Shown here in pieces: positions 34,798 through 43,480 of a DNA stretch of 64,000 nucleotides. Position 1 is the stretch's first letter. Every line of letters begins with the position of its first letter. The notes beneath the pieces are model-generated. The model did no database searches. It had not been told where the DNA came from and worked only from the letters and a program-made list of their open reading frames with translations. The translations under genes were made by a program, and so were the position numbers. The stretch is taken from positions 2,319,815 through 2,383,814 of the forward strand of contig CAVRIT010000001.1 in NCBI GenBank assembly GCA_963721345.1. Direction: 5' to 3'. This DNA is from JACDAN01 sp963721345. Lineage in GTDB: Bacteria > Actinomycetota > Thermoleophilia > Gaiellales > Gaiellaceae.

Positions 34798-35793
34798 TTG
34801 GACGCTGACGCGTATCGCGACGACGCCCTCGGGGCGATCGCGTCGGCCACCACTACGGTCGAGCTCGACGAAGCCCGCGTCCGTTTCCTGGGACGCAAGA
34901 GCGAGCTGAAGCAGGCGCTTCGCGAAGTCAGGGATCGCGAGAGCGGGATGGCGCTGAACGCCGCGCGCGAGGCGATCGAGGAGGCGCTGGCCTCCCGCCA
35001 GCAGGCGCTCGAGCGATCCGAGCTCGACCGCACGCTCACCGAGGACACGGTCGACATCACCCTCCCCGGCGACGCTCCGCGCCGCGGGCACCTGCACGTG
35101 ATCACCCAGGTGCGCCGGGAGGTGGAGGACATCTTCCTGGGGATGGGCTACGAGGTCGTCGAAGGCCGCGAGGTCGAGACGACCCGGTACCTCTTCGACG
35201 CGCTCAACATGCCGCCGACGCACCCGACGCGCTCCCCGCTCCACACCTTCTATCTCGACGAGGACGTCGTCCTCCGCACGGAGACCTCGCCGGCGCAGGT
35301 GCACACGATGGAGGAGCGCCCGCCGCCGATCTACATGGTTTCCCTCGGACGCTGCTACCGCCGGGACACGCCGGACCCGACGCACTATCCGATCTTCCAC
35401 CAGGTCGAGGGCCTCGTCGTCGATGAGCACATCACCCTCGCCGACCTGAAAGGCACGCTGCAGCACCTCTTGCGCTCCCTGTTCGGCGAGGACCGCGAGA
35501 CGCGCTTCGGAACGCACTTCTTCCCGTTCACCGAGCCGTCGATCGAGGCGTACGTCTCGTGCTTCCTCTGCGACGGCGCCGGTTGCCGGGTGTGCAGGCA
35601 GTCGGGCTGGATCGAGATCGGCGGGGCGGGCATGGTCGACCCCAACGTGTTCGAGTTCGTCGGGTACGACCCGGAAAAGGTCAGCGGCTTCGCGTTCGGC
35701 TGGGGCCTCGAGCGGATGGCGCTGCTCCGGCACGGGATCCCGGACATCCGGATGCTCTGGGAGAACGACCTGCGACTGCTGGAGCAGTTTTGA
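34798..35793 (+). CDS. pheS: Phenylalanyl-tRNA synthetase alpha subunit
   Basis: 331 residues, TTG 34798. N-terminal coiled coil (TTVELDEARVRFLGRKSELK, QALREVRDRESG) and class II core: DALNMPPTHPTRSPLHTFYL, LRTETSPAQVHTME, GRCYRRDTPDPTHYPIFHQV, and motif 3 GFAFGWGLERMALLRHGIPD. The insertion with CFLCDGAGCRVCRQSGW has four Cys that may bind zinc. Overlaps pheT (TTGA). Confidence 0.96.
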   Translation: MDADAYRDDALGAIASATTTVELDEARVRFLGRKSELKQALREVRDRESGMALNAAREAIEEALASRQQALERSELDRTLTEDTVDITLPGDAPRRGHLHVITQVRREVEDIFLGMGYEVVEGREVETTRYLFDALNMPPTHPTRSPLHTFYLDEDVVLRTETSPAQVHTMEERPPPIYMVSLGRCYRRDTPDPTHYPIFHQVEGLVVDEHITLADLKGTLQHLLRSLFGEDRETRFGTHFFPFTEPSIEAYVSCFLCDGAGCRVCRQSGWIEIGGAGMVDPNVFEFVGYDPEKVSGFAFGWGLERMALLRHGIPDIRMLWENDLRLLEQF

Positions 35794-38073
35794 GAGTCCC
35801 CGTCTCCTGGCTGCGCGAGTACGTGGCGCTCGACGCGACGACCGAGCAGATCGCCGAGCGCCTGGCCACCTCGACCTGCGAGGTCGAGCAAATCATCCGG
35901 CAGGGCGTGGCGGACGAGAACGGGAATCTCGGTCTCTTCCGGGTGGGGCGCGTCCTCGACGCCGGCAAGCATCCGAACGCGGACCGGCTCCAGCTCTGCC
36001 GGGTGGACGTGGGAGAGGGGGAGCCGCGCCAGATCGTCTGCGGCGCCTGGAACTTCGGCGAGGGCGCGACCGTGGCCGTCGCGCTGCCCGGGGCGCTGCT
36101 TGCCGGGCGCCGAGCAGCCGCTCGCCGAGGTGAAGCTTCGCGGCGAGAGCTCCTCCGGGATGATCCTCTCGGAGCGGGAGCTGGAGCTCGGCGGCGACCA
36201 CACCGGCATCCTCGTCCTCGACGACGGGCCGGAGCCGGGCACGCCGCTCGGCGACGTCCTGCCCCTCTCCGAAGAGGTGCTCGAACTCGAGCTGACGCCG
36301 AACCGCCCCGACCTCCTCTCGGTCTACGGCATCGCGCGCGAAGTGGCGGCGATTTTCGGCAGCGAGCTGAGGCCGGTGCCGGGGTCTGACCCCGAGCCCG
36401 CCGGCGAGGAGGCGGTCGACATCCGCGTCGAGGACCTCGAGCGCTGCCCCCGGTACATCGGGCGCGCCTTCCGCGACCTTCGAATCGCGCCTTCGCCGCC
36501 GTGGCTCAAGGCCCGGCTCACTGCGGCCGGGATGCGGCCGATCTCGAACGTCGTCGACGCGACCAACTACGTCATGCACGCCCTCGGGAGCCCGCTCCAC
36601 GCCTTCGACCGGACGCGCCTCGCGGAGGGGCGGATCGTGGTGCGACGCGCGAAGGCGAACGAGGAGATCAAGACGCTGGACGGCAACCTGCGGGTGCTGA
36701 CGGCGGACGACCTCGTGATCGCGGACGCGGATCGGCCCGTCGCGATCGCCGGGATCATGGGGGGAGCCGACAGCGAGGTCACCGACGAGACGACCGAGGT
36801 GCTGCTCGAGGCGGCGAACTTCGAGCCCGTCGGGATCCAGAAGACCTCGGAGCGCCTCGGTCTGCGCTCGGAAGCCTCGAACCGCTGGGAGAAAGGCATG
36901 GACCCCTACGTCGCAGAGGACGCCGCGCGACTCTGCACCCAGCTCTTCGCCGAGCTCGCGGGTGCGCGTTGGGTCGGCGAGAGCGACGTCCACGACGAGC
37001 TGCCGAAGCCGCCCGTCGTCGCGCTGCGTCCGCTGCGCACCTCGCAGCTACTCGGCGTCGAGGTTGCGGAGGACGAGCAGCGGCGGATCCTCGCCTCGCT
37101 GCAGTTCGAGGTCGCCGACGACTGGGACGTCACGGTGCCGAGCTGGCGTGCCCGAGACGTCATCCGCGAGGTCGACCTGATCGAAGAGGTCGGGCGGATG
37201 AAGCTCGCCGAGGTCCCGTTCACGCTGCCGCGGCGCCAGGCGATGTTCGGCCGGCTCTCCCCGGAGCAGCGCAACCGGCGGCTCGTGGAGGAGATCCTCG
37301 TCGGTCTCGGCTTCGACGAGATCTACACGCCGAGCCTCGTCGCCGAAGATCCCGACCCGAACGCCTTGACGATCCCCCAGCCGCAGTCGCAGGACCTGGC
37401 GGTGCTTCGGACGACGCTCCTCCCGAGCCTGATCCGGGTGGCCCAGCACAACCTCGACGTCGGGAACGAGGGCCTCGCGCTCTTCGAGATCGCGCGCGTG
37501 TATCTCCCCGGCGGGAAGCTGCCCGACGAGGAGCTCCACGTGGGAGCCGTCACCGAGGGTGGGTTCGCCGTCGCCAAGGGCGCGGTCGAGCGCGTCTTGG
37601 AAGCGCTGGGCGCCGAGGGCCGCTTCGAGCGCGCTCAGCACGCGCTGATGCATCCCGGAAAAGCCGCGGAGAGCGGCTTCGGCCGGGTCGGGGAGCTGCG
37701 GCCCGACGCGCTGGAAGGCACGTGGGGCGCCTTCGAGCTTCGCCTGAGCGCGCTGGAGACGCAGGAGGGCTGGACGTATGAGGACGTGATCACCTTCCCG
37801 CCGGTCAAGCAGGATCTCGCGTTCGCCGTCCCCGAGGAGACCCCGGCCGGCGAGCTGGTCGCGGCGGCGCGCGAGGCCGTGCCCGAGCTGCGCGAGATGA
37901 CGCCGTTCGACGTCTACCGCGGCGACCAGGTCGGCCAGGGGCGCAAGTCGATCGCGTTCCGCGTCGAGTTCCGCTCGCCGGAGCGAACCCTCACCGACGT
38001 GGAGGCGGCCGGGCTGCGGGAGCGCATCGTCGAGACGCTCAGAGAGCGCTTCGGCGCGGAACTGCGGGCCTAG
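35790..38073 (+). CDS. pheT: Phenylalanyl-tRNA synthetase beta subunit, one frame break
   Basis: TTG start at 35790 overlapping the pheS stop. Frame 3 encodes the N-terminal B1 and tRNA-binding (EMAP-like) domain up to about 36098 (KHPNADRLQLCRVDVGEGEP). Frame 1 continues from PGAEQPLAEVKLRGESSSG to the stop at 38073, giving about 760 residues. The break at about 36098-36105 looks like one extra T in 'ctgcttgccg'. B3/B4 (LTPNRPDLLSVYGIAREVAA), B5 (LLGVEVAEDEQRRILASLQF), the core-like B6/B7 and the FDX-ACB tail (VKQDLAFAVPEETPAGELVA) are all present. Since pheT is essential, a sequence error is most likely. Confidence 0.93.
36381..36393. repeat. Palindrome inside pheT
   Basis: GGGGTCTGACCCC, a perfect 13-base palindrome, lies in-frame in pheT, where it encodes part of a linker (VPGSDPEPAGEE) before B3. 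The same 13-mer plus CGAGC recurs at 48270-48287 in non-coding DNA, so this may be a REP-like insertion accommodated by a permissive loop. Confidence 0.55.
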
Positions 38074-38486
38074 AGGTCGGCGTCCGGACCGAGCCGGGCG
38101 GCGAGTGCGCTCATCACTTTGCCCTGGATCTCGGGCTGGTGTTCCAGGAGGGACTGAAAGCTTCGGTCGGTGATCACCAGAGCGCGGACGGGCGAGGTCG
38201 CCACCACGGTCGCCGTTCGAGGCCGCTTCGTCACGAGCGAGATCTCGCCGAAGAAGTCGCCGGGGCCCAGCTGGTTGATCCGCCGCTTGCCCTTTTTCAC
38301 GTCGGCCGTCCCCTCGACGAGGACGAAGAACTCCCGGCCCGCCCGGCCCTCCACGGTCAGCTCCTTGCCCTCGCGCAGGTCGATCTCGTCGGCGATCCCG
38401 GCGATCTCGTCGAGGTGCTTTCGCGAGCACTCCGAGAAGAGCGGCACGCCCTTGATCAGCTCGACCTTCGCGTTCTTGCGAAGCAC
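38070..38486 (-). CDS. Cyclic nucleotide-binding domain protein
   Basis: 138 residues, ATG 38486. A single CNBD/CRP-like sensor domain (IKGVPLFSECSRKHLDEIAG, REGKELTVEGRAGREFFVLV, phosphate-binding cassette LGPGDFFGEISLVTKRPRTA) without a DNA-binding domain. The cassette keeps FGE and the Arg-Thr-Ala, so cAMP or cGMP binding is possible. Ends in a 4-base overlap with the converging pheT. Confidence 0.9.
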   Translation of the reverse strand: MLRKNAKVELIKGVPLFSECSRKHLDEIAGIADEIDLREGKELTVEGRAGREFFVLVEGTADVKKGKRRINQLGPGDFFGEISLVTKRPRTATVVATSPVRALVITDRSFQSLLEHQPEIQGKVMSALAARLGPDADL

Positions 38487-38523
38487 GCGGCGAGTGTAAA
38501 ACGAAACGGACTAGCCTCGCGGC

Positions 38524-39204
38524 GTGCTCGTCACGTCGGCGGCGGAGTTCCGGAGCGCGGTCGACGCGTACCCGTTCGACCCCGTCCGCTTCGAGCCCTC
38601 GGCGTTGGCGCTCGCCCGGGCGTCGATCGAGCAGGCGGGGATGCTCGTCGTGGGCGAGCCGCACGGCGTCGCGGAGACGCCGGCGGTCCTCTACGCCCTG
38701 GCGCTCGAGCTCGACACGCGGGCCCTCGCGCTCGAGTGGTCTCACGACGAGCTTGGCAGGCTCGCGGAGAGCTCCGACATCGAAGGGTTTTGGGCGCTCC
38801 CGCCGACAGCCGAATTCTTCTCCGGCGATGGCCGCTTCACGGCAGGCCACTTCGCGCTGATCGAACGCCTCCGGGAGGAAGGAAGGCTGGATCAGCTGAT
38901 CCTCTTCGACCGGCTCGATCCGGTGCCGCAGCCGGAGGACTGGCGGATTCGCGACCGCGAGATGGCGGAGCGCCTGCTCTCGGAGTGGAGCGGCGCGCCG
39001 CTGCTGGCGCTCATGGGCGGGTTCCACGCCAGCCTCGAGCCCGGGACGATGGCCGACCACCTCGCGAAAGCACGTCCCAAACTTCGGCCGGCGATGCTCG
39101 TCTACGAAGGTCCCACGGAGGTTCCCGAGACGCCGGTCAGGTTCGACCTGCCCGCGGGGACTCCCGCCGTGCTTCCGCAATCCAGAGAAGGGGTCGAAAC
39201 GTAG
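38524..39204 (+). CDS. ChaN/TIKI/EreA-like fold protein (uncertain)
   Basis: 226 residues from GTG 38524. The motif MLVVGEPHGVAETPAVLYAL near residue 40 and the downstream ALALEWSHDELG and LLALMGGFHASLEPGTMA have spaced Glu/His residues in the style of the erythromycin esterase-ChaN-TIKI clan (GExHG and later GxxH). No signal peptide. The family call is by motif only; the activity is unknown. The stop overlaps the GTG of the next gene. Confidence 0.5.
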   Translation: MLVTSAAEFRSAVDAYPFDPVRFEPSALALARASIEQAGMLVVGEPHGVAETPAVLYALALELDTRALALEWSHDELGRLAESSDIEGFWALPPTAEFFSGDGRFTAGHFALIERLREEGRLDQLILFDRLDPVPQPEDWRIRDREMAERLLSEWSGAPLLALMGGFHASLEPGTMADHLAKARPKLRPAMLVYEGPTEVPETPVRFDLPAGTPAVLPQSREGVET

Positions 39205-39902
39205 TGGCTGACATGACTCACCGCATGCGACTAGTCCTGTTTCTCGCCGCACTCGGTGCGGTGTTCGTCACGCCCACGGCCGCGTTCGCCCAGACACAGA
39301 GGCTGATCGCAAACGTGGGTCAAGGCGACGCGTTCACGATCTCGCTGAGAACCGCTTCCGGGGGGTCCGTGGACAACATCGCCCCCGGCGAGTACGAGAT
39401 CGAGGTGAACGACCACTCCTCGATGCACAACTTCCACCTGACCGGCCCCGGGGTCGATCAGCGAACGACCGAGGCATTCGTCGGGACGACCACCTGGCGC
39501 GTCACGCTGCAAAACGGGCGGTACACCTTCCTCTGCGATCCCCATCCCACGCAGATGAGGGGCAGCTTCACCGCCGGGATCCCAACACCGCAGCCGCCTC
39601 CTCCTCCGCCTCCTGCTCCGAAGGTGACAACACTCGTCGCCACCGTCGGGCCGGGAGCGACGATCAGGCTGACGCGGAACGGGCGGCGTATCTCCCAGGT
39701 ACGACGCGGTCGCTACCGGATCGTCGTCCGCGACCGGTCATCGATGCACAACTTCCATCTGACCGGCCCCGGCGTGAACAAGAAGACGACCGTCGGCTTC
39801 CGCGGAAACCGCACGTGGAACGTGACGCTCAGGGTGGGCCGCTACCGGTTCGTGTGCGACCCGCACGCGAAGCAGATGCGCGGCAGCTTCAGGGTCACCT
39901 AG
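39204..39902 (+). CDS. Exported tandem cupredoxin-like protein
   Basis: 232 residues from GTG 39204 (ATG 39213 is an alternative). Signal peptide LVLFLAALGAVFVTPTAAFA. Two homologous plastocyanin-like domains, each with HNFHLTGPGV and a C-terminal CDPHxxQMRGSF: residues about 30-128 and 145-232, joined by a linker with seven prolines. The His, Cys, His and Met pattern is that of a type 1 copper site in both copies. Extracellular electron transfer or copper handling is inferred. The near-identical repeats point to a recent internal duplication. Confidence 0.85.
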   Translation: MADMTHRMRLVLFLAALGAVFVTPTAAFAQTQRLIANVGQGDAFTISLRTASGGSVDNIAPGEYEIEVNDHSSMHNFHLTGPGVDQRTTEAFVGTTTWRVTLQNGRYTFLCDPHPTQMRGSFTAGIPTPQPPPPPPPAPKVTTLVATVGPGATIRLTRNGRRISQVRRGRYRIVVRDRSSMHNFHLTGPGVNKKTTVGFRGNRTWNVTLRVGRYRFVCDPHAKQMRGSFRVT

Positions 39903-40881
39903 ACCGGCGACCCGGCTTGACGAGGCCGGCCTTCTCGCCGCCCGCGGCGTGGAGGTCGGCCTGTCGGTCGAGCTCGGCGTTCAGCTCGGCGCCGAAGAGC
40001 AGCGCCATGGCCGAGTAGTACAGCCACAGCAGCAGGATGATCCCGCCGGCCAGCGAGCCGTAGGTCTTGTCGTAGGAGTCCGAGAAGCTCGTGTAGAGGG
40101 CGAAGAGGCCCGAGAGCACGAGCCAGAGGACCGCGCCCACGAGCGAGCCGGGAGTGACCCACTTCCAGCTGCGGTGGTCGATGTTGGGGGCCGCGTAGTA
40201 GACGAGCGCGAAGAAGATCAGGAGCCCGACGAAGGCGAGCGGCCAGCGCAGGATCGTCCACAAGAGCTCGAAGGCGCTGCCGAGGTGCGCTTTGCTGGCG
40301 ATAGCCTCGCCGAGCGGACCTCCGAAGACGATCAGGATGAAGAGCGCGGCGAGCGCGATCCCGCTGGCGAAGACGAGCGCGATCCCGGTCAGCCGCACCT
40401 TCCAGAACGGCCGCGTCTCGATCCGGTCGTACGCCGCGTTGACGGCCTTGATCACCGAGGTCATCGCGCCGCTCGCCGCCCAGATCGCCCCGAATGCGCC
40501 GAAGATGACTGCGAACGACGCCGCTGTTTCCTGTCCGGCCGCGCTCTGTTGCACGATGTCGATCGCCTCGATCACGGCGCCCGGGGCCACGACGCCGAGG
40601 AACTCCTTGAGCTCGTCGTAGGCGCCGATCAGGCCGAGCAGCCCGACGAGCAGGATCATCGCCGGGAAGAACGCGAGCAGGGAGCTGAAGGCGACCTGCT
40701 GGGACAGCCCCATGCAGTCGTCGGCCATGAACTCCTTGACGGTGCGCTTGAAGACGGCGACCCATTCGCCGAGACCCAGGCGCTGCGGTCCCGACGGGAC
40801 GTGGCCGACGGTGGCGCCGTCAGTCGCGGTCGACGAAGGAGAAGCGGCCAAGGCGGGCCTTTTCCTTCCCTTCGCGGCCAC
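39895..40881 (-). CDS. YihY/BrkB-family inner membrane protein
   Basis: 328 residues. Six helices with the family blocks KEFMADDCMGLSQQVAFSSL, FFPAMILLVGLLGLIG, WAASGAMTSVIKAVNAAYD, VYYAAPNIDHRSWKWVTPGS and SYDKTYGSLAGGIILLLWLY. Once called RNase BN, but the family is now regarded as membrane proteins of unknown function. It ends an operon of small envelope proteins, and overlaps the DUF3618 gene by 62 bases. Confidence 0.9.
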   Translation of the reverse strand: MAAKGRKRPALAASPSSTATDGATVGHVPSGPQRLGLGEWVAVFKRTVKEFMADDCMGLSQQVAFSSLLAFFPAMILLVGLLGLIGAYDELKEFLGVVAPGAVIEAIDIVQQSAAGQETAASFAVIFGAFGAIWAASGAMTSVIKAVNAAYDRIETRPFWKVRLTGIALVFASGIALAALFILIVFGGPLGEAIASKAHLGSAFELLWTILRWPLAFVGLLIFFALVYYAAPNIDHRSWKWVTPGSLVGAVLWLVLSGLFALYTSFSDSYDKTYGSLAGGIILLLWLYYSAMALLFGAELNAELDRQADLHAAGGEKAGLVKPGRRSR

Positions 40882-41107
40882 GGCGAAACAGCAGGCGCAT
40901 GGTCGCGCCGACGCCGCCGGCGAGGAAGAACCCCGCGCCGAGCGCTCCTCCTGCGACGATCGGCAGGTGCGACCGGATCTTGGCGCCGACGTTCGTGGCG
41001 TCCTTCACCTCTGCGCGCAGCGAGTCCACAGCCTGGGCGAGTCGCTCGCGCTCGGACTCGAGCTCGCGGCGGACCTCTTCCGTCGTCCTGTTGCTACTGG
41101 CTGCCAT
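40820..41107 (-). CDS. DUF3618-family membrane protein
   Basis: 95 residues, ATG 41107. The N-terminal helix NRTTEEVRRELESERERLAQ with VDSLRAEVKDATNVGAKIR is the DUF3618 pattern; one membrane segment (LPIVAGGALGAGFFLAGGVG) and a basic tail follow. In actinobacteria DUF3618 genes sit next to Holin-X genes as here. Function unknown. Confidence 0.8.
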   Translation of the reverse strand: MAASSNRTTEEVRRELESERERLAQAVDSLRAEVKDATNVGAKIRSHLPIVAGGALGAGFFLAGGVGATMRLLFRRGREGKEKARLGRFSFVDRD

Positions 41108-41513
41108 TGCTCTTCAGCGCCTGCGTTGTGAGCTTTGCCTCGTCGATCGCCTGCTTGGGAAGCGGCGGCGTGCCTTTCTGCACCTGCTTGATCCCCGCGA
41201 ACGCCAGAATACCGGCGACGAGGAAGAGCACCCCTGTGACGATCAGGAGCGCCGCCCACCACGGGAGGAAGGTGGCCAGGGCGGCCGTGACCGTCGCGAA
41301 CAGGAAGCCGACGCCGTAGACGAGCACGAGGAGCGCGCCGGCGAGCAGCCCGATTCCGACACCGAGCGCTGCAACCTTCTTCTTGAGCTCCATCGACGCG
41401 AGCTCGATCTCGAGGCGCGCGATTGCGCTCGCCTTCTCGGCGACGAGCTTCGCGGCAGTGCCCAGCCCCACGTCGGCCCCGTCGGTCTGAGTCTCAGTCT
41501 CTGGGGTGGGCAT
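41094..41513 (-). CDS. Putative actinobacterial Holin-X family protein
   Basis: 139 residues, ATG 41513. An amphipathic N-terminal helix (AKLVAEKASAIARLEIELAS, MELKKKVAALGVG) precedes two membrane helices (LLAGALLVLVYGVGFLFATV and WWAALLIVTGVLFLVAGILA). Matches the phage_holin_3_6/Holin-X pattern. Despite the name there is no phage context; it is part of a membrane-protein operon. Confidence 0.82.
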   Translation of the reverse strand: MPTPETETQTDGADVGLGTAAKLVAEKASAIARLEIELASMELKKKVAALGVGIGLLAGALLVLVYGVGFLFATVTAALATFLPWWAALLIVTGVLFLVAGILAFAGIKQVQKGTPPLPKQAIDEAKLTTQALKSNGSQ

Positions 41514-41862
41514 GACCCCTCCAGTCGATCAGCTTCGCGATCATGATTCCCGCGGCGAACGCCGCGCCGACGACGAGGAACGGCATTGGCCCGCCTCCTT
41601 GGCGCTTCTTCTTCGGTCGTTGGCCCAGCTGGGGGCGAGTCGGAGCGGCAGGTGCGCCGCTCCCGGCCGGTTGGTCGGTCGGCGCCTCGCCCTTCGCTCG
41701 CGCGACGATCAGGCTCGGCTTGAGCTTCCGCAGGAACGCGGCGTCCTCGGCGAGAGGCTCCGCCAGCTTCGCTGCGAGCCCACCCTGGGCGGCAGCCCGG
41801 TCCGCCGTCTCGCGTAGGCGGTCGGCGGCGCGGTCGATCAGCTGATCCGCTTTCGCGGTCAC
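41494..41862 (-). CDS. Hypothetical membrane-associated protein of the Holin-X operon
   Basis: 122 residues from GTG 41862, which overlaps the previous stop (GTGA). A long charged helix (AKADQLIDRAADRLRETADR, AAAQGGLAAKLAEPLAEDA), a Pro/Ala/Lys-rich linker (QLGQRPKKKRQGGG) and one C-terminal membrane segment (MPFLVVGAAFAAGIMIAKLI) make it tail-anchored. Family not recognised. The longer upstream frame to 41970 is out of phase with the small gene at 41859 and was rejected. Confidence 0.65.
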   Translation of the reverse strand: MTAKADQLIDRAADRLRETADRAAAQGGLAAKLAEPLAEDAAFLRKLKPSLIVARAKGEAPTDQPAGSGAPAAPTRPQLGQRPKKKRQGGGPMPFLVVGAAFAAGIMIAKLIDWRGHAHPRD

Positions 41863-41987
41863 TTCTTCACCGGCGGCTCTTCGCCGGTGGCGAGGCGGTA
41901 GATGCGCGAGGCGAGCACGCGGGCGCCGATCGCGGCGACTGCCCCGAGCACCCCGTAGATAGTGGTCCACAGCAATTTGCGAAGCAC
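41859..41987 (-). CDS. DUF4235-like small membrane protein, 42 residues
   Basis: GTG 41987 to TGA 41859. One membrane helix (WTTIYGVLGAVAAIGARVLA) then SRIYRLATGEEPPVKK. This pattern of KLLW...Y and IYRLATGEEPP resembles short DUF4235 proteins seen beside DUF3618 and Holin-X genes in actinobacteria. It is the first gene of the minus-strand operon; promoters for it and argR must lie in the 48 bases to 42036. Confidence 0.6.
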   Translation of the reverse strand: MLRKLLWTTIYGVLGAVAAIGARVLASRIYRLATGEEPPVKK

Positions 41988-42035
41988 GGCGGAAACTTAC
42001 CGCGGTTCGAGGTTCTGGAAACTTATGCTCGTTCT

Positions 42036-42512
42036 ATGCAGTCGGACGCGCGCCCGTTCTCGAAGGCCGAACGGCAGCGATTGATCGCGAGCCTCGTCTC
42101 CCGCAGGCGGATCGGCACGCAGCACGATCTGCTCGCGGCCCTGGCCGCCGAGGGGTGCCTCGCGACCCAGGCGACCGTCTCGCGCGACATCCGCCAGCTC
42201 GGCCTCGAGAAGGGGCACGACCAACTGGGGCGGCCGCGCTACCTGCTGGCACAGGACGGTCGGCGCAGCGACCCACGCGAGGCCCTGGCGTCCGTGCTGT
42301 CCCAGTTCGGCCGGCGCGCGGAGGCGGCGCAGAACATCGTCGTCGTCCAGTCGGAGCTGGGCTCCGCTCCCGCGATCGCCCGCGCACTCGATCGGCTCGA
42401 CCACGCGCTCGTGGTCGGGACACTCGCGGGTGACGACACGTGCCTCGTGATCGTCGGCGACGCCGCGGGCGCCGCGAAGCTGGCACGCGAGCTCGCCGAG
42501 ATCATCGGCTGA
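42036..42512 (+). CDS. argR: Arginine repressor ArgR
   Basis: 158 residues, ATG 42036. N-terminal winged HTH (AERQRLIASLVSRRRIGTQH, ATQATVSRDIRQLGLEKG) and C-terminal hexamerisation/arginine-binding domain, where GDDTCLVIVGD contains the family's conserved Asp pair region. No arg biosynthetic gene is in the window, so it acts in trans. A -10-like TATGCT (42024-42029) only seven bases before the ATG suggests a leaderless or very short leader transcript. Confidence 0.93.
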   Translation: MQSDARPFSKAERQRLIASLVSRRRIGTQHDLLAALAAEGCLATQATVSRDIRQLGLEKGHDQLGRPRYLLAQDGRRSDPREALASVLSQFGRRAEAAQNIVVVQSELGSAPAIARALDRLDHALVVGTLAGDDTCLVIVGDAAGAAKLARELAEIIG

Positions 42513-42541
42513 GAGCCTATGACGCGCCGCTGCCGGGCCCC

Positions 42542-42562
42542 TTACGGGACCAGGTCCAGTAA
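42542..42562. repeat. REP palindrome upstream of the RAYT gene
   Basis: 21-base imperfect palindrome with core GGACCAGGTCC and TTAC/GTAA ends; one mismatch between arms. It lies 75 bases before the transposase start and matches the copy at 43166-43186 at 20 of 21 positions. Confidence 0.8.
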
Positions 42563-42636
42563 CGAAGGACGCGCAGAAGTGTGCCGACTTCCGCGTGCTG
42601 GGGATTCGCCGGCGTGCCCGGCCGTAGCGTGGGGGC

Positions 42637-43212
42637 GTGGGTCGTAATCCGCGTTTGGCTGTAGCCGGGTTCCACCACGTGACTTCCCGAGGCAACAACG
42701 GCCGGACGCTGTTTTTCGATGATCACGATCGCAACATCCTCCTTTGGATCCTTGCCCGAGTGCTGAGCCGCTTCCTGTGGAAATGCCACTCGTACTGTCT
42801 GATGACCAATCACTTCCACCTGCTTATCGAGACGCCGGACGAGAGCCTTCCGAACGGCATGCAACGCCTCAATCTCGGTTACGCACAGTCCTTCAACGCT
42901 CGCTACCGAACGACGGGACACGTCTTCGAAGCGCCCTACAAGTCCAGGCATGTCAGCAGGCAGAGCCACGCCCTCATGACCATCCGTTACATCGCGCTCA
43001 ATCCGGTCGAAGCGGGCCTCTGTGAGCGCCCCGAAGACTGGCCTTGGAGTAGCTACGGCGCGGTCCTCGGCATGCGCCGAGCACCAGAGTGGCTGACGAC
43101 GAGCTGGACGCTCGACCTGTTCGCCGACGACGTCGGCATCGCCCGCCAGCGACTCGCCAGCTTCGTTACGGGACCAGGTCCGGTAAAGAACCCTAGGCGC
43201 GGATCTCGGTAG
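42637..43212 (+). CDS. REP-associated tyrosine transposase (RAYT, Y1_Tnp)
   Basis: 191 residues from GTG 42637. The HUH single-strand nuclease signature is NHFHLLIETP (residues about 55-65), preceded by GFHHVTSRGNNGRTLFFDDH and followed by the catalytic-Tyr helix region LGYAQSFNARYRTTGHVFEA. The C-terminal IALNPVEAGLCERPEDWPWS and SYGAVLG segment is typical. RAYTs process REP palindromes of their own genome. The last 16 codons run through a REP copy (VTGPGPVK is encoded by it), so gene and repeat share sequence. Confidence 0.93.
   Translation: MGRNPRLAVAGFHHVTSRGNNGRTLFFDDHDRNILLWILARVLSRFLWKCHSYCLMTNHFHLLIETPDESLPNGMQRLNLGYAQSFNARYRTTGHVFEAPYKSRHVSRQSHALMTIRYIALNPVEAGLCERPEDWPWSSYGAVLGMRRAPEWLTTSWTLDLFADDVGIARQRLASFVTGPGPVKNPRRGSR
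43166..43186. repeat. REP palindrome overlapping the RAYT 3' end
   Basis: 21-base near-perfect palindrome TTAC...GTAA with core GGACCAGGTCC, inside the end of the transposase frame. With 42542-42562 it brackets the gene in the same orientation. The reverse complement recurs at 3778-3798, 39 kb away. Confidence 0.82.
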
Positions 43213-43480
43213 AAGGCGGCGCCGCGTCGTGGTCGTCGAGCCGGTCGACCGCGTCTCCCGGCAGGTCGAGTCTGACCTCGCCCTCGACGATCTCGGCCAC
43301 TCGCTCGGATGGGACGTACTTCGGCTTCCCCAGGAGACCCGTCGAGACGGCGATGCCGTTGAAGATGTCCTTGCCGGTGTCGCCGACGACCTCTTCGACG
43401 CGCCCGACCTCCGTGCCGTCGGCTGCAACCACGTTCCACCCGGGCTCGATCACGAGCCAAGCCACCGGACGCTCGCTCAC
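43193..43480 (-). CDS. PRC-barrel domain protein
   Basis: 95 residues, GTG 43480. One PRC-barrel: NVVAADGTEVGRVEEVVGDT, IFNGIAVSTGLLGKPKYVPS, VAEIVEGEVRLDLPGDAVDR. These small beta barrels bind RNA or protein partners; here no partner is clear. Its start overlaps the stop of the upstream gene (GTGA), and its last 20 bases overlap the converging RAYT frame. Confidence 0.82.
   Translation of the reverse strand: MSERPVAWLVIEPGWNVVAADGTEVGRVEEVVGDTGKDIFNGIAVSTGLLGKPKYVPSERVAEIVEGEVRLDLPGDAVDRLDDHDAAPPSTEIRA

Noticed and set aside
34663..35733. Long upstream extension of the methyltransferase frame
   Set aside because: It is antisense to pheS; conserved methyltransferase sequence starts only near 34650.
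41094..41513. Prophage holin
   Set aside because: Holin-X is a family label only; neighbours are actinobacterial envelope proteins and no phage genes are present.
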